Part shown: in pieces, positions 30,528 through 38,965 of the stretch | How the letters are laid out: every line of letters begins with the position of its first letter | How positions within the stretch are numbered: position 1 is the first letter of the stretch | From: Acidihalobacter aeolianus | GTDB taxonomy: Bacteria; Pseudomonadota; Gammaproteobacteria; DSM-5130; Acidihalobacteraceae | Reading direction: 5' to 3' | DNA length: 64,000 bases | NCBI RefSeq assembly: GCF_001753165.1 | Contig: NZ_CP017448.1 | Span: forward strand, 700,462 to 764,461 | The notes under the pieces: generated by a model | The model's input: only the letters and a program-made list of their open reading frames with translations | Told to the model about the DNA's origin: nothing | Database searches by the model: none | Position numbers and translations under genes: made by a program

Positions 30528-31496
30528 ATGGAGTTCAAGGATTACTACCGGCTGCTGGACGTGGCGCGCGACGCGACGCAGGACGAGATCAAGCGCGCCT
30601 ACCGCAAACTGGCGCGAAAATACCATCCGGACGTGAGCAAGGAGGCGGATGCCGAAGAGCGCTTCAAGGAGGTCAACGAGGCCTACGAAGTGCTCAAGGA
30701 TCCCGAGAAACGCGCCGCCTACGACCAGCTGGGCGCCAACTGGAAGGCCGGGCAGGACTTCCGGCCGCCGCCGGACTGGAACCAGGGCTTCGAATACCAC
30801 GACATGAATCCCGAGGACGCGGCGCAGTTCAGCGATTTCTTCGAGAGCCTGTTCGGCGGCGGTTTTGCCGGCGGCCATGCCCGCCGTGCGCGCGGAGGCG
30901 CACATGGGGCGCACTTTCATGCCCGCGGCGAGGACGCGCACGCCCGCGTCGCCATCGCGCTGGAGGACGCCTACCGCGGCGCCACGCGCAGCCTCGCGCT
31001 CAAGCACACCGAACTCGGCGCCGACGGCCGCCCGCATCTGGTCGAGCGCACCCTGAACGTACGCATCCCCAAGGGCGTGCGCGAGGGTCAGATGATTCGC
31101 CTGAGCGGCCAGGGCGGGCCAGGCATCGGCGGCGGCGCTGCCGGCGACCTGTATCTCGAGGTCACCTTCGAGCCGCACGGCCTGTACCGCGTCGAGGGCC
31201 GCGACGTCTATCTTTCGCTGCCGGTCGCCCCCTGGGAGGCGGCGCTCGGCGCCAGCGTCGAGGCGCCGACGCCGGACGGGCGGGTGGATCTGAAGATTCC
31301 GCCGAACTCGGCGGGCGGGCGCCGGCTGCGTCTGCGCGGGCGCGGGATTCCCGGCGACCCGCCGGGCGATCTCTACGTGGTCCTGAGCATCGCACTGCCG
31401 CCCGCCGACACCGAGGCCGCGCGCGAGGCCTATCGTGCCTGCGCCCGCAGCATGCCCTTCGATCCCCGCGCCGATCTCACGGGAGGACGCCCATGA
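30528..31496 (+). CDS. cbpA: Curved DNA-binding protein CbpA, DnaJ-class co-chaperone
   Basis: The 322-residue protein has an N-terminal J domain (5-70) with the HPD motif in KYHPDVSKEADAEERF, a Gly/Phe-type linker (about 75-135, NQGFEYHDM and GGGFAGGHARRARGG), and two C-terminal substrate-binding domains without the DnaJ zinc finger. CbpA stimulates DnaK and binds curved DNA in stationary phase. Its end overlaps cbpM by 4 bases (ATGA at 31493), as expected for the cbpA-cbpM pair. ATG 30528 begins MEFKDYYRLLDVARDA, matching the family start. Confidence 0.95.
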   Translation: MEFKDYYRLLDVARDATQDEIKRAYRKLARKYHPDVSKEADAEERFKEVNEAYEVLKDPEKRAAYDQLGANWKAGQDFRPPPDWNQGFEYHDMNPEDAAQFSDFFESLFGGGFAGGHARRARGGAHGAHFHARGEDAHARVAIALEDAYRGATRSLALKHTELGADGRPHLVERTLNVRIPKGVREGQMIRLSGQGGPGIGGGAAGDLYLEVTFEPHGLYRVEGRDVYLSLPVAPWEAALGASVEAPTPDGRVDLKIPPNSAGGRRLRLRGRGIPGDPPGDLYVVLSIALPPADTEAAREAYRACARSMPFDPRADLTGGRP

Positions 31497-31807
31497 GCCG
31501 AGACATACCGACGCCGCTCAGCGGCGATCTGCTGGCCGACGAGTTCGAGCTGACCCTGCAGGAGCTGTGCGCCGTCTGCCGGGTGCCGGTCGAGCGCATC
31601 GTGGAACTGGCGGAGGAGGGGGCGGTGGTGCCGCTGGGACGCGACGTCGGGAGCTGGCGTTTTCGGGCCGTCGCCGTCTACCGCGTGCGCAGCGCATTGC
31701 GCCTGCAGCGCGATCTCGGCGTGAATGCGGCCGGTGCCGCGCTGGCGCTGGAGCTGCTCGACGAGATCGGGTGCCTGCGCGCACGGCTGGGTCCGGCCGC
31801 GGATTGA
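31493..31807 (+). CDS. cbpM: CbpM-type chaperone modulator
   Basis: A 104-residue MerR-like helical protein (LTLQELCAVCRVPVERIVELAEEGAV and WRFRAVAVYRVRSALRLQRDLG, both shown in part of the domain). CbpM binds the J domain of CbpA and blocks its co-chaperone and DNA-binding activity. Position right after cbpA with an ATGA overlap and a GGGAGG ribosome binding site supports the call. Sequence identity with E. coli CbpM looks low, so the assignment leans on fold and context. Confidence 0.88.
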   Translation: MSRDIPTPLSGDLLADEFELTLQELCAVCRVPVERIVELAEEGAVVPLGRDVGSWRFRAVAVYRVRSALRLQRDLGVNAAGAALALELLDEIGCLRARLGPAAD

Positions 31808-31818
31808 GGTTCTCGCTG

Positions 31819-32778
31819 GTGACGCCCTCCGCCCTGCCTCCCGCCGCACGGCGCCATGCCTGGCGCAATGCGCTGCAGAGCATGCTGCTGCTGGCGTTCA
31901 TCGCCGTCTTCCTGACTCTGCTGGGCTGGATGCTGTGGGGGCCGGCCGGCCTGGGTCTCCTGATCGGCCTGCTCGTGCTGCCGTTCGTGTCGGGCATGTC
32001 GTCCGCGCAGGCCATGGCGCGCTTCGGCGCCGTGCCGATCCCGCCGGAACGCGCACCGGAGCTGTGGTCGATGCTCGACGAGCTGAGCGCGCGCGCCGGA
32101 CTACCGCGGCGTCCGGTCCTCTACTATCTGCCGAGTCCGGCCGCCAACGCCTTTACCGTCGGCGGCCGCGGCGCCGCCGCGGTGGCGCTGACCGACGGCC
32201 TGCTCAGGCGGCTCGCGCCGCGCGAGCTGGCCGGGGTGCTGGCACACGAGATCGGACATATCCACAGCGGCGACCTGCGGGTGATGGCGATCGCGGACCT
32301 GATGAGCCGGGCCATCGCCCTGTGCGCGCAGATCGGGGTCCTGCTGGCCCTGTTCAGCCTGCCGCTGATGCTGTTCGGCCACGTGGCGCTCAATCCCCTC
32401 GCCCTGGGGCTGCTCATCTTCGCGCCGTATCCGGCGGCGTTGGCTCAGCTCGCGCTGTCGCGCACGCGCGAATACGACGCGGACCGTTTCGCCGTCGGCC
32501 TGACCGGGGATCCCGAGGGTCTTGCTTCCGCGCTGGCCAAGCTGGACGAGGGGCGGCAGGGCTGGCTCGCGCGCATCCTGCTGCCCGGCTATCGGCGCGA
32601 GCCCGCGCTGCTGCGCTCGCACCCGTCGAGCGCGCGGCGCATCGCGCGTCTGGCCGAATACCGCCCGGTGCCCGCGCGTTCGACACCCTGGCGGCATGGC
32701 GAGGCCGGTTTCGCCGTCGGCGCAGGGCATGGTCGCGGTGCGGTGTCGCCGCGTCGCTGGGGCACGTTCCGATGGTGA
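31819..32778 (+). CDS. HtpX-like M48 zinc metalloprotease of the inner membrane
   Basis: A 320-residue protein with two N-terminal membrane helices (about 20-60), the zinc-binding HEIGHIHSGD motif (HExxH) near residue 143, two further hydrophobic helices (about 165-215) and the third ligand in SRTREYDADRFA. HtpX-type enzymes degrade damaged membrane proteins together with FtsH. The start is taken as GTG 31819, 9 bases after GAGG; TTG 31804, which overlaps the cbpM stop, is an alternative. It sits between chaperone genes and trxC, a stress-protein neighbourhood. Confidence 0.88.
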   Translation: MTPSALPPAARRHAWRNALQSMLLLAFIAVFLTLLGWMLWGPAGLGLLIGLLVLPFVSGMSSAQAMARFGAVPIPPERAPELWSMLDELSARAGLPRRPVLYYLPSPAANAFTVGGRGAAAVALTDGLLRRLAPRELAGVLAHEIGHIHSGDLRVMAIADLMSRAIALCAQIGVLLALFSLPLMLFGHVALNPLALGLLIFAPYPAALAQLALSRTREYDADRFAVGLTGDPEGLASALAKLDEGRQGWLARILLPGYRREPALLRSHPSSARRIARLAEYRPVPARSTPWRHGEAGFAVGAGHGRGAVSPRRWGTFRW

Positions 32779-32812
32779 GCGTTTTTCGACAACCCGACAG
32801 TGAGGTCGTCCC

Positions 32813-33253
32813 GTGAGTGATTCATTGCACATCGTGTGTCCGCATTGCGATGCGGTCAATCGCATCCCCGCCGTCCGCCTGGCCGACGGCCCCGGCTGCG
32901 GCAACTGCCATCGCCCGCTGTTCACCGGCGAGCCGCTGCCGCTGACCGCCGAGCGTTTCCACAAGCACGTCGCGCGCAGCGACATTCCCCTGCTGGTCGA
33001 TTTCTGGGCGCCATGGTGCGGTCCCTGCCGGATGATGGCGCCTTACTTCGCCGAGGCGGCGGCGCAGCTCGAACCGCACGTGCGCCTGGTTAAGGTCGAC
33101 ACCGAGGCGGAGCCGGCGCTGGGGGCGCAGTTCTCGATCCGCAGCATCCCCACGCTGGCGCTGTTCAAGGGCGGTCGCGAGGCGGCGCGTCAGGCGGGCG
33201 CCATGGGTACGGCCGACATCGTGCGCTGGGCACGGGCGAACGGCGGCGCCTAG
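32813..33253 (+). CDS. trxC: Thioredoxin 2
   Basis: A 146-residue protein with an N-terminal zinc-binding extension (Cys9, Cys12 in CPHC and Cys29, Cys32 in CGNC) followed by a thioredoxin domain with the active site WCGPC (Cys69 and Cys72) and the cis-proline in SIPTL. This architecture defines Trx2/TrxC, an oxidative-stress disulfide reductase. It starts at GTG 32813. Its stop overlaps by 4 bases the stop of the convergent doeX gene. Confidence 0.95.
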   Translation: MSDSLHIVCPHCDAVNRIPAVRLADGPGCGNCHRPLFTGEPLPLTAERFHKHVARSDIPLLVDFWAPWCGPCRMMAPYFAEAAAQLEPHVRLVKVDTEAEPALGAQFSIRSIPTLALFKGGREAARQAGAMGTADIVRWARANGGA

Positions 33254-33762
33254 CCGGGCTCCGGGTCATCGCGCCGGCGGTTGTCCCAGAAGCGTTCGAG
33301 CGGGAATGCGCGGTCCTGCTTGACGGTGCGCGTGACCACGTAGGTGAAGTAGCGCTCCACGCCCATGCCGTCCTCCAGCCAGCCGTCGATGAAGCGCTGG
33401 TAGGCGACGATATCGGCGGCCACGACCAGCAGCAGATAGTCGAAGCCGCCGGCGACCGCGTAGCAGGACAGTACCTCCGGGCGTTGCGCCACCGCGCCTT
33501 CGAAGCGCGCGAAATCCTCCGCGCGATGGCGGGTGAGCGTGACCTCGACCAGGAAGTGGGCGACGTCGAGCAGTTCGTCGATCGCCACCTCGGCATGGTA
33601 GCCGCGTACCAGACCCTCGCGTTCGAGCCGGCGCAACCGCTCCCAGCAGGGGGTGGGCGAGAGGTGGATGGCCTCGGCCAGGCGCAGCTTGGACATCCGC
33701 CCGTCGCGCTGCAGCGCCGTCAGAATGGCGAGGTCGTAACGGTCCAGTCGCGCGCGCCTCAT
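33250..33762 (-). CDS. doeX: Lrp/AsnC-type regulator of ectoine degradation
   Basis: The 170-residue protein has an N-terminal helix-turn-helix (MRRARLDRYDLAILTALQRDGR, then LAEAIHLSPTPCWERLRRLEREG) and a C-terminal AsnC ligand-binding domain. The start at ATG 33762 matches the family. It follows doeB in the same direction with 40 bp between, as in the doeABX cluster of Halomonas, where DoeX binds the doe promoter. I infer that it responds to an ectoine breakdown intermediate and acts on the divergent region between doeB and doeC. Confidence 0.88.
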   Translation of the reverse strand: MRRARLDRYDLAILTALQRDGRMSKLRLAEAIHLSPTPCWERLRRLEREGLVRGYHAEVAIDELLDVAHFLVEVTLTRHRAEDFARFEGAVAQRPEVLSCYAVAGGFDYLLLVVAADIVAYQRFIDGWLEDGMGVERYFTYVVTRTVKQDRAFPLERFWDNRRRDDPEPG

Positions 33763-33802
33763 CGCGAACCGCCTCGTTTCCGTCTGCCGTGGCGGGCGGC
33801 CC

Positions 33803-34807
33803 TCATGCGCCGTGTCCGCCGTCGCGGCCGACCACGGCCAGCGTGTCGCCGCGCGCCACGCCGCCGCGGGCCGCACGGCACACCAGCACGCCGTCGGCCG
33901 GTGCGTGCAGCGGCAGGGGGGGCGCCAGCGGGGTGTCGATGTCGTACAGCCGGGCGACGATCTGTCCCGCGGCGACCGGATCGCCGACCTCGATCAGCGG
34001 TTCGAGCAGGCCGCCGCGCAGCGCCATCACGTAGCCGTCTTCGGGCACCTCGAGAAAGCGCGTCGGCGCGGACGCCGGTGGGGCAGCGTCGAGCATGCCG
34101 AGGGCGGCGAGGCAGCGCAGCAGCCCGGCATGGGCCAGCGCCACAGTGGCGGGGGTGACGCCGCCGCCACCGCCCAGCTCGGTCGACAGGAAGGGCAGGC
34201 CCATGGCCTCGACCGCGCTGTCCAGCTCGCCGGCGCTGTCCAGCTCGGTGAGCACCTGGGTGAAGGGGGCGGCGAAGGCCTCGGCCAGGGCGCGCGTCGC
34301 CGCGCGCTGCGCCGGATCGGCCAGCTCGTGGATGACCGCGCTGGGCGCAAAGCGCAGGGTGCTGCCCCCGGAATGGATGTCGATCACCGCATCGGCCTGC
34401 GGCAGCAGCCGCGTGTGGACCCAGTGGGCGATGGCGGCCGTGGGGCCGCCGTCCGCGCGTCCGGGGAAGCTGCGGTTCATGTTGGCGCCGTCAAGCGGCG
34501 ACAGCCGCCGGCCCGCCTGGAGCGCGGGATAGCAGAGCGCCGGCAGGGCGACGATGCGCCCGCGCAGCGAGGAGGCGTCCAGGCCCTGCAGCAGGCGCAG
34601 GATGCCGAGCGGGCCTTCGTACTCGTCGCCGTGGCTGGCGCCGGTGAGCACCAGGGTCGGCCCCGGTCCGCCCATGCAGGCGACGATCGGCGTCAGCAGA
34701 CGCCCCCAGGCGGAGGCGTCGGTGGACAGGGGCAGATGCAGATTGCCGGCGCGCAGGCCGGGCGAGTCCAGGTCGATGTCGCAGTGCACGCGGCTGGTGT
34801 CGTCCAT
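33803..34807 (-). CDS. doeB: N-acetyl-L-2,4-diaminobutyrate deacetylase
   Basis: A 334-residue member of the succinylglutamate desuccinylase/aspartoacylase family, a zinc carboxypeptidase-like fold. The zinc ligands are visible in GASHGDEYEGP and DIHSGG. DoeB (also called EutE) removes the acetyl group from the ring-opened ectoine product to give L-2,4-diaminobutyrate. ATG 34807 has a GGGAGG site upstream. The gene is divergent from doeC-doeD-eutB-eutC-doeA, and with doeX forms the left half of the pathway cluster. Confidence 0.92.
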   Translation of the reverse strand: MDDTSRVHCDIDLDSPGLRAGNLHLPLSTDASAWGRLLTPIVACMGGPGPTLVLTGASHGDEYEGPLGILRLLQGLDASSLRGRIVALPALCYPALQAGRRLSPLDGANMNRSFPGRADGGPTAAIAHWVHTRLLPQADAVIDIHSGGSTLRFAPSAVIHELADPAQRAATRALAEAFAAPFTQVLTELDSAGELDSAVEAMGLPFLSTELGGGGGVTPATVALAHAGLLRCLAALGMLDAAPPASAPTRFLEVPEDGYVMALRGGLLEPLIEVGDPVAAGQIVARLYDIDTPLAPPLPLHAPADGVLVCRAARGGVARGDTLAVVGRDGGHGA

Positions 34808-35053
34808 GAATTCCTCCCGTAAGGTTCCCAAGAAACCGCGATGCAGCCGGCGAGTCAAGCGCCGGCGTCCTTCAGGGGGTGGACGCACTGCCGCGAAGCG
34901 GTCCGTTTCGAGGGCCGAGGTCAGGCAAGACTCTCTGCGCAGCGGGGCCGTTTAAGGCCACGGTATCGCCCGGGGCGCGCCCATACTGTGACCATGGGCG
35001 CGGCGTGTGTCGTTGCCCGAACCCCCACGACCTCAGCAACGGAGGGCGACATC
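34808..35053. promoter_or_regulatory. Divergent control region of the ectoine cluster
   Basis: These 246 bp separate doeB from doeC and must hold both promoters. The right part contains a 9-bp inverted repeat (34976-35002), described separately. Near doeB, CCGGCG and CGCCGG (34847-34865) form a weaker dyad. No clear -35/-10 pair stands out. Confidence 0.55.
34976..35002. promoter_or_regulatory. 9-bp inverted repeat, candidate operator of the ectoine operon
   Basis: CGCGCCCAT and ATGGGCGCG are perfect reverse complements separated by ACTGTGACC. It lies 52 bp before the doeC start codon, between the two divergent transcription units, where an Lrp-type regulator such as DoeX would bind. A hairpin role in the leader is also possible. 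Confidence 0.5.
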
Positions 35054-36529
35054 ATGGCCGAAGCCGCCATCAACCGCGAATTCGATACACGCCTCGCCGA
35101 TCCCGAACTCTGGAGCGAGCGCGACTGGGTCGCGGGCGAATGGGTCGCCGAGGGCGGCCGCATCCCGGTCGTCGATCCCGCCACCGGCGATATTCTGGGT
35201 CACGTGCCCGCGGCCGGCCCCGCAACGATGCGCCGCGCCATCGACGCGGCCGCCGCGGCGCTGCCCGCCTGGGCGGCGCTGACCCCGGACGAGCGTGCCG
35301 AGCGTCTGCTGGCCTGGTACGAGGGCATGCGCGGCCACCGCGAGGATCTCGCGCGCATCATGACGCTGGAGGAGGGCAAACCGCTGGCCGAGGCGCGCGG
35401 CGAGATCGACTACGCCGCCAGCTTCGTCCGCTGGTTCGCCGAGGAAGGACGCCGGACCAGTGGCGAGACCATCCCCAGCCATCTGCCCGGGCGCCGCCTG
35501 AGCACCGTGCGCCGGCCGGTGGGGGTCACCGCTGCGATCACGCCCTGGAACTTTCCCTCGGCGATGGTCACGCGCAAGGCCGCCGCCGCCCTCGCCGCGG
35601 GCTGCCCGATGATCGTGCGCCCAGCGAGCGAAACGCCGTTCTCGGCGCTGGCGCTGGCGCGTCTGGCCGAGCGCGCCGGGATTCCCGGCGGCGTGTTCCA
35701 GGTCGTCACCGGTGACGGGCGCACGCTCGCCGCCGAGCTGATGCGCGACGTGCGTGTGCGCGCGCTCAGCTTCACCGGCTCCACCGAGGTCGGCAAGGCG
35801 CTGATCCGCCAGTCGGCGGACACGGTCAAGCGCCTCACCCTCGAACTCGGCGGCAACGCGCCGTTCGTGGTGTTCGACGACGTCGATCTGGATGCCGCCG
35901 TCGCGGGCGCGCTCGCCGCCAAGTTCCAGACCTCCGGCGAGGATTGCCTGGCGGCCAACCGCATCCTGGTGCAGCGGCCGCTCTACGCACGCTTCCTCGA
36001 ACGCTTCGCCGCCGCCACGGCACGCCTGCGCGTCGGTCACGGCCTGGCCGAGGATACCGAGATCGGCCCGCTGATCGACGAACGTGCGGTGGCCAAGGCG
36101 GCGGCCCACGTGGCCGATGCGCGCCGGCTCGGCGCCCGCGTGCTGGCCGGCGGCGAGGCCCTCGGCGGCCATTTCTATGCGCCGACCGTGCTCGCCGACG
36201 TCACCCCGGAGATGGCCGTGTTCCGCGAGGAGACCTTCTCGCCGGTCGCCGCGGTGATGCCCTTCGACGACGAGGCCGAGGCGATCCGCCTCGCCAACGA
36301 CACCGAATACGGCCTGGTCGCCTACTGCTATACGCGCGACCTCGCCCGTGCCGCCCGCGTCGGCGATGCGCTCGACTACGGCATGCTGGCGGTCAACTGC
36401 GTCAAGCTGACCGGCCCGCCGATCCCCTTCGGCGGCGTCAAGCAGTCCGGCCAGGGGCGTGAGGGCTCGCGCCACGGCCTCGACGAATACAGCGAAATTC
36501 ACTACACCTGCCTCGCCCTGCCGGCGTGA
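35054..36529 (+). CDS. doeC: Aspartate-semialdehyde dehydrogenase of ectoine degradation
   Basis: A 491-residue aldehyde dehydrogenase resembling NAD(P)-dependent succinate-semialdehyde dehydrogenases. It has the LELGGNAPFVVFDD segment with the catalytic Glu, the nucleophile Cys in SGEDCLAAN, and a normal C-terminus (GGVKQSGQGREGSRHG). In the Doe pathway this enzyme oxidises L-aspartate 4-semialdehyde to L-aspartate, linking ectoine to central metabolism. ATG 35054 follows GGAGG. It opens the plus-strand operon. By sequence alone it could be a succinate-semialdehyde dehydrogenase; the context decides. Confidence 0.88.
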   Translation: MAEAAINREFDTRLADPELWSERDWVAGEWVAEGGRIPVVDPATGDILGHVPAAGPATMRRAIDAAAAALPAWAALTPDERAERLLAWYEGMRGHREDLARIMTLEEGKPLAEARGEIDYAASFVRWFAEEGRRTSGETIPSHLPGRRLSTVRRPVGVTAAITPWNFPSAMVTRKAAAALAAGCPMIVRPASETPFSALALARLAERAGIPGGVFQVVTGDGRTLAAELMRDVRVRALSFTGSTEVGKALIRQSADTVKRLTLELGGNAPFVVFDDVDLDAAVAGALAAKFQTSGEDCLAANRILVQRPLYARFLERFAAATARLRVGHGLAEDTEIGPLIDERAVAKAAAHVADARRLGARVLAGGEALGGHFYAPTVLADVTPEMAVFREETFSPVAAVMPFDDEAEAIRLANDTEYGLVAYCYTRDLARAARVGDALDYGMLAVNCVKLTGPPIPFGGVKQSGQGREGSRHGLDEYSEIHYTCLALPA

Positions 36530-36551
36530 GGCCAAGCCACAGGAGAATCGC

Positions 36552-37988
36552 ATGAGCCAGGAAGCCATCACCCCACGAGACAGCGCCGGCCTGGCCGAGC
36601 TGGAAGCCGCCGACCGCGCCTATGTGCTGCACCCATCCACCCAGCTCAAGGCGCACGCCCAGGGCCTTTCGGGCGGCCCGCAGATCATCACCGGCGGGCA
36701 AGGCGCGACCATCCGCGACGCCCACGGCAATGAATACCTCGACGGCTTCGCCGGGCTGTACTGCGTGAACATCGGCTACGGCCGCACCGAGGTGGCCGAG
36801 GCCATCGCACGGCAGGCGCACGAGCTGGCCTACTACCACAGCTACGCCGGGTATTCGAACGAGCCGCTGATCGAGCTGTCCGAGCGCCTGATCCGCATGG
36901 CGCCGGCGGGCATGAGCCGGGTGTACTACGGCCTTTCCGGCTCCGACGCCAACGAAACCCAGATCAAGCTGGTCTGGTACTACAACAACATCCTCGGCCG
37001 CACCACCAAGAAGAAGATCATCTCGCGCCACCGCGCGTATCACGGTTCCGGCGTGATGACCGGCAGCCTGACCGGTCTGCCCGTGTTCCATCAGGCTTTT
37101 GATCTGCCGATGCCGCAGATCCGGCATACGCTCACCCCGCATTACTATCGTCGCGAGGATGCCGGCATGAGCGAGCGGGAGTTCTCGCAGTACTGCGCCG
37201 ACGAGCTGGAACGCATGATTCTGGAGGAAGGGCCGGACACGGTCGCTGCCTTCATCGGCGAACCGGTGCTCGGCACCGGCGGCATCATCCCGCCGCCCGA
37301 GGGCTACTGGGAGGCGATCCAGGCGGTGCTGCGCCGCTACGACATCCTGCTGATCGCCGACGAGGTGATCACCGGCTTCGGCCGCCTGGGCACGACCTTC
37401 GGCAGCGAGAAGTACGGCATCGAGCCCGACCTGATGACCCTGGCCAAGGGCCTGACCAGCGCCTACGCGCCGCTGTCCGCGGTGATGGTCGGCGAGCGCG
37501 TGTGGCGCGTGCTGGAAGAGGGCGCCGATCGCCTCGGCGCGCTGGGCCACGGCTGGACCTATTCCGGCCATCCGCTGGGCACCGCCGCCGCGCTGGCCAA
37601 CCTCGACATTATCGAGCGCGAGGGGCTGGTCGAACGGGCGCGCACCACCGGCGACTACCTGCTGGCCGGCCTGCGCGAGGCGCTGGCCGATTCGCCCATC
37701 GTCGGCGAGGTGCGCGGCGCGGGCATGCTGGCCGCGGTCGAGTTCGCCCGCGATCCGGCGGCGCGGCTGCCCTTCGCGCCCAAGCACAAGGTCGGTGTGC
37801 GCATCTACGAGGCCTGCCGTGCGCGCGGCGTGCTCGCCCGCGCCATGCCGCACGGCGACATCCTCGGCTTCGCGCCGCCGTTGGTGCTTACCCGCGCCGA
37901 GGCGGACCGCATCGCCGAAACCGCGCGCGAGGCGGTGGCCGCCGTGGCCGACGAGCTCGTGGGGCAGGGCGCGCTGAGTGGCGGCTGA
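36552..37988 (+). CDS. doeD: Diaminobutyrate transaminase of ectoine degradation
   Basis: A 478-residue class III PLP aminotransferase with YYGLSGSDANETQIKL, LIADEVITGFGRLG (Asp binding the cofactor ring) and the PLP lysine in LMTLAKGLTSAYAPLSA. DoeD converts L-2,4-diaminobutyrate to L-aspartate 4-semialdehyde, feeding doeC just upstream. A GGAG site precedes ATG 36552. The end overlaps the eutB start by 11 bases, which shows tight operon packing. A general omega-aminotransferase activity cannot be excluded from sequence. Confidence 0.9.
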   Translation: MSQEAITPRDSAGLAELEAADRAYVLHPSTQLKAHAQGLSGGPQIITGGQGATIRDAHGNEYLDGFAGLYCVNIGYGRTEVAEAIARQAHELAYYHSYAGYSNEPLIELSERLIRMAPAGMSRVYYGLSGSDANETQIKLVWYYNNILGRTTKKKIISRHRAYHGSGVMTGSLTGLPVFHQAFDLPMPQIRHTLTPHYYRREDAGMSEREFSQYCADELERMILEEGPDTVAAFIGEPVLGTGGIIPPPEGYWEAIQAVLRRYDILLIADEVITGFGRLGTTFGSEKYGIEPDLMTLAKGLTSAYAPLSAVMVGERVWRVLEEGADRLGALGHGWTYSGHPLGTAAALANLDIIEREGLVERARTTGDYLLAGLREALADSPIVGEVRGAGMLAAVEFARDPAARLPFAPKHKVGVRIYEACRARGVLARAMPHGDILGFAPPLVLTRAEADRIAETAREAVAAVADELVGQGALSGG

Positions 37989-38964
37989 GGTCGGCGCGCC
38001 GACCCCGGCCGACGTCTACCGCGCCCGCGCCCGCATCGCCGGGCGCGTGGCGCGCACGCCGCTGCTGTCCTCGCCGCGTCTGGCGCGCGCCTGCGGCGCC
38101 GACTCGGTGTCGCTCAAGCTGGAGATGCTGCAGCCCAGCGGCGCCTTCAAGCTGCGTGGGGCGACGCATGCGCTGCTCGCGCTGGCGCCCGAGACCCGCA
38201 CCCGCGGCGTGGTGACCGCCTCCACCGGCAACCACGGCCGCGCGCTGGCCTGGGCCGCGCGCGCCGAGGGCGTCGCCTGCACCGTCTGTCTGTCCGCTCT
38301 GGTGCCCGCCAACAAGGTCGCGGCGGTGCGCGAACTGGGCGCCGAGGTGGTGCTGGCCGGCGACGACCAGGATGCCGCGGTGGCCGAGGCCCTGCGCCTC
38401 GCCGAGACGCGGGGCCTTGGCTATATCCCGCCCTTCGATCACCCCGATGTGATCGCGGGGCAGGGCACCCTAGGCCTGGAACTGCTGGAGGATGCGCCCG
38501 ATCTCGACACTCTGCTGGTGCCGCTGTCCGGGGGCGGGCTGCTTGCCGGGGTGGCGTTGGCGGTGAAGGCGGTCAAGCCGGACGTGCATGTCGTCGGCAT
38601 CAGCCCGCAGCGGGGTGCGGCGATGATCGAGAGCCTGCGTGCCGGGCGTCCGGTCGAGGTCGCCGAGGAAACGACGCTGGCCGACAGCCTGGGTGGCGGC
38701 ATCGGCCTCGACAACCGCTACAGCTTCGCCCTGGTGCGCGCGTTGGCGGACACGGTCGTCCAGGTTTCCGAGGCGGAAATCGCCGCCGCGATGCGCGAGC
38801 TTTATCGTCACGAGCGCCTGGTGACGGAAGGGGCGGCCGCGGTGGGCGTGGCACTGCTGGCGCGCGGCGAGGTGCCCGGCGGCGGTCGCCGCGCGGTCGT
38901 CCTCGTCACCGGCAACAATGTCGACATGGACCGGTTCACCCGACTCATCTGCGAACGAGACTGA
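37978..38964 (+). CDS. eutB: Threonine dehydratase-like enzyme EutB of hydroxyectoine use
   Basis: A 328-residue PLP enzyme of the serine/threonine dehydratase fold: PLP lysine in PSGAFKLRGA (about residue 58), TASTGNHGRA and the phosphate loop LSGGGLLAG. EutB and EutC accompany ectoine degradation genes in organisms that also use 5-hydroxyectoine, where EutB is thought to act on the hydroxylated diaminobutyrate branch. GTG 37978 is the start, overlapping doeD. Alone, this sequence would be called a threonine dehydratase; the operon supports EutB. Note that the name eutB is also used for an unrelated ethanolamine lyase. Confidence 0.87.
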   Translation: MAAEVGAPTPADVYRARARIAGRVARTPLLSSPRLARACGADSVSLKLEMLQPSGAFKLRGATHALLALAPETRTRGVVTASTGNHGRALAWAARAEGVACTVCLSALVPANKVAAVRELGAEVVLAGDDQDAAVAEALRLAETRGLGYIPPFDHPDVIAGQGTLGLELLEDAPDLDTLLVPLSGGGLLAGVALAVKAVKPDVHVVGISPQRGAAMIESLRAGRPVEVAEETTLADSLGGGIGLDNRYSFALVRALADTVVQVSEAEIAAAMRELYRHERLVTEGAAAVGVALLARGEVPGGGRRAVVLVTGNNVDMDRFTRLICERD

Positions 38965-38965
38965 C

